Virus record (IMG/VR): IMGVR_UViG_3300032294_002877
Coordinates: 116,461-180,460 of that record
Length of the DNA stretch: 64,000 nucleotides
From: a virus
Reading direction: 5' to 3' (one strand)
A model generated the notes under the pieces. That model was not told the origin of the DNA. It did no database searches and was given only the letters and a program-made list of their open reading frames with translations. Within the stretch, counting starts at the first letter, position 1. The number at the start of each line of letters is the position of its first letter. Position numbers and translations under genes: made by a program. Below, piece by piece: positions 57,598 through 64,000 of the stretch.

Positions 57598-58896
57598 TTA
57601 AAGATTATAATTTCCGGTATTAGGTGGAAATATTCCATTATATGATAATCCTGTGGCAGCCCTAAAGTATCTGAATGGTTTACCGACATAGGAAGCGGGG
57701 TAGTCTACTGATGCCACTTCCTGACCTGGATTACCTGAGGATGCGCCCACAACCAATTTTATATTATTAGCGGTACCTGAGACTACCTCAGGATTATAAA
57801 ATAATCTGTCTCCGGCACTAGCATTGAAGGTTAAGCCATTAGCGGTAATAGCAACATTGCTAGTTACTATAGTTATTTGACTCAATAGATTAGGTGTTGG
57901 AGTTGGAGTAGGGGTCTTTGTCGGAGTAATCGAAGGCGTTACTGTTGGACTAATTGTAATTGTTGGAGTAACAGTTGCAGTAATAGTAGGCGTAATTGTA
58001 GGTGTAATTGTTGGAGTAGGAGTTAATGATTTTGTAGGAGTTATAGTGATAGTCGGAGTAACTGTAGGAGTTATGGTTGGTGTGGGCGTTGTCGTATTAG
58101 TCGGTGTCGGAGTAGCTGTTTTAGTGGGAGTAACGGTTATAGTAGGAGTGACTGTTTGTGTTGGTGTTGGGGTCGGTGTTGGATCCAATAAGCACTCGTC
58201 GCATTGTATCAACATAAGATCAACTATTTTTGGACAATTGATTTCCTGTGGAGAAGTTAAGGAAATTTCAATCAATGCGAAAAGATTATTGCGATCCAAC
58301 TGCAATAAATCCGTTCCCGGAGGAAGAAAAGAATTATAGTCAACAACACCATTGTCCCAATCAAACCTAATAACAGACATTATATTATTGCCGGCTTGAG
58401 AACTAGTGATAGATCCTGATGATGGATGTGCTGTAACTGGCCAATTACTGTCTAATACTCTAACTTGGTATGTGTACGGATATCCAATATTCAAATTAGA
58501 AACATCACTACTAAAATAATAATAATTCCCAGACTCTCTTGTTAGTGTAATTTTAGCAGGGATGACGTCTACTGCTGGGCAGTTTCTGTAAGGGGCGGGA
58601 ATAATAGCGCCAGAATATGGTATATTATATGGAAAAGTTACATTACTCTTACTAATAAAATAATATGATTGCTGAGGTTCTAAAAATTGTAATGAAGATC
58701 TTCTATCTGGCACATTGTTTGTTTTATAAAAAATTGGAACCAGTCCATTTACTGCTTGAGTACCGTATATGGTAGATATATTGCTTAAAAAAGATGAGTA
58801 TGCAGTATTGCTAGTAAGACTAGAAGGGGCATCGAACAATGGAAGTCTTTGACTTCCTAGATATGTTTTGATCGCAAAAATATTATCAATGATCAT
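57598..58896 (-). CDS. Two-headed virion protein with long PT linker, 432 aa
   Basis: The 432-aa protein starts with the module seen in the 1583-aa adhesin ([18 protein letters not shown], then ISTIYG and [14 protein letters not shown]). A Cys-bracketed beta-sandwich follows (about 110-235, [17 protein letters not shown] to LIQCDECL). Then comes a PT linker of nearly 100 residues and a short C-terminal domain (residues about 335-432, [27 protein letters not shown]). It is probably a binding subunit with two heads separated by a long hinge; no ligand can be inferred. ATG 58896 follows AAGGG on the minus strand. Confidence 0.65.
   Translation of the reverse strand: MIIDNIFAIKTYLGSQRLPLFDAPSSLTSNTAYSSFLSNISTIYGTQAVNGLVPIFYKTNNVPDRRSSLQFLEPQQSYYFISKSNVTFPYNIPYSGAIIPAPYRNCPAVDVIPAKITLTRESGNYYYFSSDVSNLNIGYPYTYQVRVLDSNWPVTAHPSSGSITSSQAGNNIMSVIRFDWDNGVVDYNSFLPPGTDLLQLDRNNLFALIEISLTSPQEINCPKIVDLMLIQCDECLLDPTPTPTPTQTVTPTITVTPTKTATPTPTNTTTPTPTITPTVTPTITITPTKSLTPTPTITPTITPTITATVTPTITISPTVTPSITPTKTPTPTPTPNLLSQITIVTSNVAITANGLTFNASAGDRLFYNPEVVSGTANNIKLVVGASSGNPGQEVASVDYPASYVGKPFRYFRAATGLSYNGIFPPNTGNYNL
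57892..58190 (-). repeat. Pro-Thr linker, long
   Basis: About 100 residues of [13 protein letters not shown]-type repeat between the beta-sandwich and the C-terminal domain of the 432-aa protein. Confidence 0.85.
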
Positions 58897-58906
58897 TGTA
58901 TTGCCC

Positions 58907-59530
58907 TTAGAATAATATTGTGTTTAAGAATGTAATATTTCCATTAAATGTTGTATTATCTATAGTAAATGATAATCTCTTATTCTCAAAAATTGGTCCA
59001 TTATAAATTAATTGACCATAATTATTATTTCCATATACAATATTAGATACACTAGGCAGACTATTATTTGGAATAAGACTTACTTGATTCGATACTATGC
59101 TTATAACAGCCCCATTTTGAGAATCTGACTGTGGAATAAATCTTAAAATAGTATTATTATCTAGGTTAAAAGTCCAATTGTTTGCACTGTTAAGAACTAT
59201 AGATCCTGCTGGCGTTGGAGTTGGTGTGCGTGTTGGAGTGGTTGTGGGTGTCGCTGTCAGCGTTACAGACGGTGTTACTGTACTAGTAGGTGTAGGAGTT
59301 GGAGTAACACTAGTTTGAGTTATAGTTGGTGTTGGTGTTATTGTACAAGTTTGAGTGGGTGTTACTGTGGAGGTTATCGTTGGTGTTGGGGTTAGTGTTT
59401 TTGTTGGAGTAACTGTGGGGGTAACAGGAGGGATGCATTCTATAGATAAGATATCTTCTGCGAGCCTACAATTCGAGTTATCAACAGCATGCTCTAACAG
59501 TGTTATTTTAAATAGAAGAAAGTCGCTCAT
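58907..59530 (-). CDS. PT-linker virion protein, 207 aa
   Basis: A 30-residue N-terminal segment ([20 protein letters not shown] and [12 protein letters not shown]) is followed by a PT linker of about 75 residues and a C-terminal beta domain (residues about 110-207, [28 protein letters not shown]). The domain is unassigned. With its single head, long linker and short anchor it resembles a minimal version of the adhesins around it. Confidence 0.6.
   Translation of the reverse strand: MSDFLLFKITLLEHAVDNSNCRLAEDILSIECIPPVTPTVTPTKTLTPTPTITSTVTPTQTCTITPTPTITQTSVTPTPTPTSTVTPSVTLTATPTTTPTRTPTPTPAGSIVLNSANNWTFNLDNNTILRFIPQSDSQNGAVISIVSNQVSLIPNNSLPSVSNIVYGNNNYGQLIYNGPIFENKRLSFTIDNTTFNGNITFLNTILF
59208..59430 (-). 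repeat. Pro-Thr linker
   Basis: About 75 residues of [13 protein letters not shown]-type repeat in the 207-aa protein, between the N-terminal anchor-like segment and the C-terminal domain. Confidence 0.85.
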
Positions 59531-59546
59531 ATTAGTTCCCTATAAT

Positions 59547-62500
59547 TTATACCCCGGAAGATGGAGTAACAGTTGGTGTGGGTGTTGGAGTTAATGTTTT
59601 TGTTGGTGTAACAGTCAATGTAGGCGATGGAGTTGGAGTGATAGTGGTGAATGTTCTTATTGGACATTCTAATGAGTATTCCCAAGCTGTACCTTCAAGA
59701 GGAGCATCCACAACTACCTTGACATAAATACTACCATCAGGTTTATCGATTTGAACAACTCCGCTACCAACCCCACTAACACTAAGCTCTGGAAAAGAAT
59801 AACCTTGTCCTCTATACCAAGTATCATGTAACAGTACTTCTGGTCTTCTAGAGTCCAACGGAACCGAGAATACCATGAATCTGTCCGGTACGGCATACGC
59901 ATCGTATCTAAAGGTCATCGTTCCTGGCCAATATGGCACCTTAATTAAACGAACATCAGTAACATATACCGTTACTTGTCTGCCTAAAGGTATATTTTCA
60001 GTTAAAGAATTATTCAGAGTAATCTTCTTATATACTATTCTGTCATTAAAATTAGCAAAGAAATTTTCTATTTTTGTTACGTGAGAACCGCGAGGTATTC
60101 CATTAGCAAGAACAACGGAATATACATCTAGTCCTGGAACATTTTCTACTATAACATAGTTTTGACCAGATACTGCATCTTGTATTGTGTTAGTAAAAGT
60201 AATCGTATTAACCCCACCAGCACTTTGTAAAGAATTACATCTTACCGCTTCTGAGGCAGATGGAGTTATTGTTGGTGTTGGGGTAGGCGATGGCGATGGT
60301 TCTGGTCCAACAATTTCTAGAAAATTATTGTTATTAAATTCTACATATATAGAATCCGTTTGTCCTGTCCCGGTTAGAGTTTGTAATCCTGATGGAGAAT
60401 CGGTAAATCCATATCCGGGATCGGTTAATACTATTGCTAAATCAGTAAAATTATTAGCGTTAAAACTTACTCCAGCAATCGTATCTCCTCCTAGTTTGGT
60501 TAATGTGGGCGATGACGTATATCCACACCCAGCATTAAGAACAACAAACGATACTACAGATCCATTATTAGTCTCTGTGATCTTGATTCTACCTCCAGAT
60601 CCTCCTCCTCCTTCAGCTATAAGCTCTTCGCCCATAGTAAATGTAGACTTGCCTATTAAGCCAATAACAGAATTATATGTTATGCCTCCCTCGCAAGGAA
60701 TAGTAAAGTTATCATCATTAAATGATGCGGTAGCTCCCGATCCGTTTCCACTCTTGACTACAAATCCAGTTGGAGCAGTTGTATATCCTGATCCGCTGTT
60801 TATAACAATATAAGCATAACCACTATACTTATTAAAATCAAACGATGATGATAATCCTGAGCCATCTCCATTACTAGAAATAACGCCTGCGGGCTCTCCA
60901 ACATATCCACAACCTTGTGTTATAACAATATAGCTATTTTTTGTATATCTGCTAATATTCCAAGTAGGTTGAGAACTTATAGGTTGTTGATTTTCGCCAA
61001 ATAACTGAGGAGCAGAATAGTACCCTGATCCGCCGTTCAACACTTCATACCCTGTTATAACACCATTAGTAGTAGAAGTAACTTGTATAACACCACCCGT
61101 CCCTCCTCCTCCTACAACAATTAGCCTATCTCCTATTGTAAATCCATTAGAGCTATTAGTTAATCCACTTATACTAGCTTTGGTTATCGATCCCTTTGAT
61201 GTTATAGAAAAATTATTAGCATTACCACCAAAAGATGGAGAGATTCCAGTACCTAATATATTAGATATTCCTGTAGGAGCAGAGGTGAACCCGTATCCGG
61301 GATTTATAATCTCAAAACTGGATATGGCTCCTGATACTCCTGTAGACGCTATTTGTATCACCGTATCACTACCGCCACCGCCTAATGTGGATAAGAGATC
61401 TCCAACTTGATATCCTGTTCCTCCGCTTAGAGTTATCGATGTAGGGGTCAAGGATCCGGTTAGTACTTTGACTTGGGCTCCTTCTCCTCCTCCTCCTACT
61501 ACATTTAGAATTTCACCGATATTATATCCATTTCCCCCATATAAATTAATAGAGTCATTAGTAATAGCTCCTTTGCATGGTATGCTAAAATTATCAGCAT
61601 TAAATATAGCAGTAGCGCATGAGCCATTTCCAGCTATTGAAGTTACGGATGTGGGAGTATTAGTATAACCATAACCAGGATTAATAACATTGTACGATAA
61701 AATACTTCCATTAACTCCTGTTGCAGTTACACTGATTAGTGCATCTTTGCCTCCTCCTCCTCCGATAGTTGTCAAAAGGTCACCAATATTAAACCCGGCG
61801 CATCCTGTCAATGATGTTATAGAGTTATTTGTTATGCCTCCAGATGTTAATTTTATTAGACCATCTTTTCCTCCCCCTCCTGTAATCTCTATAAAATCAT
61901 TAATATTGAATCCAGATCCTCCAACCAAACTACTAATAGTACTCTGAGTAATACCTCCAGATAATATTTCTATTTGTGTTCCATAACCTCCTCCTCCGGT
62001 GGTTGTTAGTGTATCTCCTATACTAAATCCTTGACCGCCATACAACGAAGATATACTGTCTATAGTTAAGCCTCTTTTAGAGCATTTCTTGAATACTGGA
62101 ATATCTCCAACAACACAATCTACTCCTGTTGGAAGCACAACATCACACGGATTAGTTTGATAACATTTCAATAAAACAGGTTGGCTGTATCTTACTATGC
62201 CAGTACTGATTTCTGTAGCTTTGGAATGAACAAAAACATAAGGATATCCTGTTAATGCAACTTGAGAATTAATATTTTGATTCACATCACCAGCATATAC
62301 CGTTCCGCGTTTATTATCAAAAACTAAGCCTCCAGCAGGATTATCAAAAAATTCATAATCGTACTGTCTTCCGATTACAGCGTCTCTAATTACGCTGACC
62401 AAAGGAAAAGTATTAGCACAGCTACCAACGTCTATCACATTGTCAGGAGGTAATGGTTGAAGATCGGGGTCTAGTATTTCTAAACGAAATGTAGGTTTAT

Positions 62501-62885
62501 CTAGTCCGCATATTAGATTAATTTGAGTAGATGCTGTTGCAGTAGTTCCCTCCGTTATATCTCTTATTGTTGCTTTTAAAATATAATTATTAACAGTATT
62601 TATGGAAGCAAAAGGCAGCTTAGCGGATGTCACAAGATTTTGGGTAGAAAAAGAAGCATATAAATCTGATACTGACGGATTAAAAACGTTTTGTGTTGTC
62701 GCCGGACTAACTAATTCGTATGTAGTTCTATAAGCATGTCCCGGAATAAGATTTTGGGCTAATAAAGCTACGATAAAACCATCCCCAGCACAATTGGTAC
62801 TGTCTAATTGTACCGTGCCGGCGTTTAAATCTTGATCTGGTAAATAGTGTCTAAAATCAAATTTAATAGAAATTGGAGATGGCAT
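59547..62885 (-). CDS. Gly-rich repeat adhesin with PT linker and PT tail, 1112 aa
   Basis: Residues 1-265 are two or three Cys-bracketed beta-sandwich modules (L-x-x-G-x-x-Y pattern). About residues 272-822 carry seven repeats like GGxGFxIGDxLxxxGGGG, several followed by a partner NPGYGYTxxPTG, a type of repeat found in virion proteins. A short PT linker follows (about 859-876), then a beta domain ending in TWYRGQGYSFPELSVSGVGSG (about 880-1080). The last 30 residues are a PT tail with no domain after it. A receptor- or glycan-binding role is likely, not proven. Confidence 0.7.
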   Translation of the reverse strand: MPSPISIKFDFRHYLPDQDLNAGTVQLDSTNCAGDGFIVALLAQNLIPGHAYRTTYELVSPATTQNVFNPSVSDLYASFSTQNLVTSAKLPFASINTVNNYILKATIRDITEGTTATASTQINLICGLDKPTFRLEILDPDLQPLPPDNVIDVGSCANTFPLVSVIRDAVIGRQYDYEFFDNPAGGLVFDNKRGTVYAGDVNQNINSQVALTGYPYVFVHSKATEISTGIVRYSQPVLLKCYQTNPCDVVLPTGVDCVVGDIPVFKKCSKRGLTIDSISSLYGGQGFSIGDTLTTTGGGGYGTQIEILSGGITQSTISSLVGGSGFNINDFIEITGGGGKDGLIKLTSGGITNNSITSLTGCAGFNIGDLLTTIGGGGGKDALISVTATGVNGSILSYNVINPGYGYTNTPTSVTSIAGNGSCATAIFNADNFSIPCKGAITNDSINLYGGNGYNIGEILNVVGGGGEGAQVKVLTGSLTPTSITLSGGTGYQVGDLLSTLGGGGSDTVIQIASTGVSGAISSFEIINPGYGFTSAPTGISNILGTGISPSFGGNANNFSITSKGSITKASISGLTNSSNGFTIGDRLIVVGGGGTGGVIQVTSTTNGVITGYEVLNGGSGYYSAPQLFGENQQPISSQPTWNISRYTKNSYIVITQGCGYVGEPAGVISSNGDGSGLSSSFDFNKYSGYAYIVINSGSGYTTAPTGFVVKSGNGSGATASFNDDNFTIPCEGGITYNSVIGLIGKSTFTMGEELIAEGGGGSGGRIKITETNNGSVVSFVVLNAGCGYTSSPTLTKLGGDTIAGVSFNANNFTDLAIVLTDPGYGFTDSPSGLQTLTGTGQTDSIYVEFNNNNFLEIVGPEPSPSPTPTPTITPSASEAVRCNSLQSAGGVNTITFTNTIQDAVSGQNYVIVENVPGLDVYSVVLANGIPRGSHVTKIENFFANFNDRIVYKKITLNNSLTENIPLGRQVTVYVTDVRLIKVPYWPGTMTFRYDAYAVPDRFMVFSVPLDSRRPEVLLHDTWYRGQGYSFPELSVSGVGSGVVQIDKPDGSIYVKVVVDAPLEGTAWEYSLECPIRTFTTITPTPSPTLTVTPTKTLTPTPTPTVTPSSGV
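60258..60308 (-). repeat. Short Pro-Thr/Pro-Ser linker
   Basis: [15 protein letters not shown]-type stretch between the Gly-rich repeats and the C-terminal beta domain of the 1112-aa protein. Confidence 0.75.
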
Positions 62886-62937
62886 TATATATCCTTTGTT
62901 ATTTAACTAATACTCTATACACTAAAAATTAAATAGG

Positions 62938-63675
62938 CTAACAATTACCACAACTAAAAGCAGCAGCCGATTGAACCGTATTTGTTCCGTCTGATAGGCC
63001 AAATTCTACAGTATAATTCTTGCAAGATTCTGGCAATGTTATTGTTGTATAAACATAGGTGGGATTTTCCAAAATTGTAATAAAGCCAGACGGATTTGAT
63101 ATTTGCAGATCTGTGCCAACCATATCCGTACCAAAAGAATAGGCATATGTTTGATTAATGTTACCGTATGCTTTCCCTCTGATCAATACCTGATTACAAC
63201 CCGATAACTTATTAACCAGTCTATCAAACGAAGCTCTAAGATTGAATAGCGGCGAAGGAGCCGGAGGTGTCATTGTTGGTGTTAATGTTATGGTTGGAGT
63301 AATAGTTGGTGTTGGAGATGGTGTAGGAGATAAAGGTATACCATCACCACACAAATTTTCACAAACTATTGATTTGTAGTCCTTATAGATCAATTCATTT
63401 GATGAATTATATATTGATAAACTAATTAAATTAGTGCTAGAATTGTCAGATATATTACTTTTGCCAGTAAAAAATGTTACAAAAGAAGGCGATGTCTCAG
63501 AAGGAGTTAAAAAATATCCCGAAGGATTTAGCTTAACAACAGAGGTGTTCGGTATAGAATTAACATTGTCAAATAATATTCTGTATGTTTGGTCTAAAGA
63601 TAAATTTGCACCGCTAAAAAATACCAGAACACCGCTATTGCATCCTGATCCTGAATAGTATAATTTTTCTATCAT
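62938..63675 (-). CDS. Beta-sandwich virion protein with central PT linker, 245 aa
   Basis: The 245-aa protein begins MIEKLYYSGSGCNSGVLVFF, a Cys-initiated beta module (L-x-x-D-x-T-Y), ending SIVCENLC. A PT linker (residues about 112-140) separates it from a second similar module (CNQVLIRGKAYGNINQTYAYSF to FSCGNC). It overlaps the upstream gene by ATGA. The two modules belong to the same repeated Cys-bracketed family as those in other adhesins of this window. Confidence 0.65.
   Translation of the reverse strand: MIEKLYYSGSGCNSGVLVFFSGANLSLDQTYRILFDNVNSIPNTSVVKLNPSGYFLTPSETSPSFVTFFTGKSNISDNSSTNLISLSIYNSSNELIYKDYKSIVCENLCGDGIPLSPTPSPTPTITPTITLTPTMTPPAPSPLFNLRASFDRLVNKLSGCNQVLIRGKAYGNINQTYAYSFGTDMVGTDLQISNPSGFITILENPTYVYTTITLPESCKNYTVEFGLSDGTNTVQSAAAFSCGNC
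63255..63340 (-). repeat. Pro-Thr/Pro-Ser linker
   Basis: About 28 residues of [13 protein letters not shown]-type repeat between the two beta modules of the 245-aa protein. Confidence 0.8.
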
Positions 63676-64000
63676 GAGGTGCTCGCGCAGTTAGTACAGC
63701 ATATATTGATTATTTTTTCTGATCGTAGCATTTCTGTGTCTATATTATTAACGCTCAACACCTCGTATATACTTACTTTAAATAAAGAAACGCTTTGTTT
63801 ATCTTTGTCTATATTAATATTTATAGCTGTTGATCTGTCTGATTTGTTTAGCGGTAGTAGCTGAGAAGATACTGGGGACAGTATCGCTGTTGAACCAGTG
63901 ATTAGATCAACAATTCTGCACTGATATCTACGATTAACTAATAGATTACTCACATAAACACTCAGACTATCTCCTCCACAGCAAAAGTTTGTTACATCAC
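63672..64000 (-). CDS. Virion beta-module protein, N-terminus cut by window edge
   Basis: The frame stays open from its stop at 63672-63674 through to the right edge, past an internal GTG at 63953. Residues coded at the edge (DVTNFCCGGDSLSVYVSNLL) continue the same Cys-bracketed beta module pattern (VNRRYQCRIVDL), so the true start lies outside the window. It ends NICCTNCASTS and overlaps the next gene by ATGA. Function as for the other beta-module genes. Confidence 0.6.
   Translation of the reverse strand, partial: DVTNFCCGGDSLSVYVSNLLVNRRYQCRIVDLITGSTAILSPVSSQLLPLNKSDRSTAININIDKDKQSVSLFKVSIYEVLSVNNIDTEMLRSEKIINICCTNCASTS

Overview
This window looks like part of the genome of a large tailed bacteriophage (Caudoviricetes). 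It is AT-rich and almost completely coding. Neighbouring genes overlap by ATGA or TAATG junctions, many starts carry AAGGAG-like ribosome binding sites, replication and virion genes sit on opposite strands, and there are no rRNA, tRNA or cellular housekeeping genes. The host cannot be named from this sequence. No stretch over 300 bases lacks a gene; the longest non-coding gaps are about 55 to 75 bases.

Positions 1-13320 (+ strand) are an early and replication module: small unknown proteins, a RecA/UvsX-like recombinase, a PD-(D/E)XK nuclease, a possible recombination mediator, a DnaB-type helicase, a DnaG-type primase, a deoxynucleotide kinase, a RecB/Cas4-like nuclease, a DnaE-type polymerase split into two genes around a small protein and a DEDDh exonuclease, and an SSB with its own promoter, terminator and codon use. 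The 5' end of the polymerase gene is the most unusual nucleotide-level feature. A well-initiated 14-codon ORF holds the PHP motif LHVHS and stops at TAG; the rest continues in another frame; two hairpins bracket the junction; and an 11-nt ribosomal hop from TCC to TCT would restore the family consensus exactly.

Positions 13397-19953 (+) are a sugar and glycan cluster: a GT4 glycosyltransferase with a zinc ribbon, further glycosyltransferase-like proteins, a methyltransferase-like protein and a nucleotidyltransferase-like protein. After it come a homing-type nuclease, a possible annealing protein and a zinc ribbon protein. The two strands converge at 21790/21792, where a hairpin spans both stop codons.

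Positions 21792-64000 (- strand, transcribed right to left) are a small zinc protein followed by about 42 kb of virion genes. Three at the left end encode large structural proteins (2318, 2191 and 676 aa). The rest are adhesin-like proteins assembled from RCC1, LamG, Ig-like, beta-propeller, BNR/Ycf48-like, Gly-rich and FGE-sulfatase (C-type-lectin-fold) modules joined by Pro-Thr linkers. Three FGE domains appear circularly permuted, one has a beta-propeller inserted in it, and LamG domains are nested inside RCC1 and Ig units. A working model is that the replication genes copy the genome, the virion genes build a tail with a very large receptor-binding apparatus, and the glycan cluster may modify virion, DNA or host sugars; that last link is inference.
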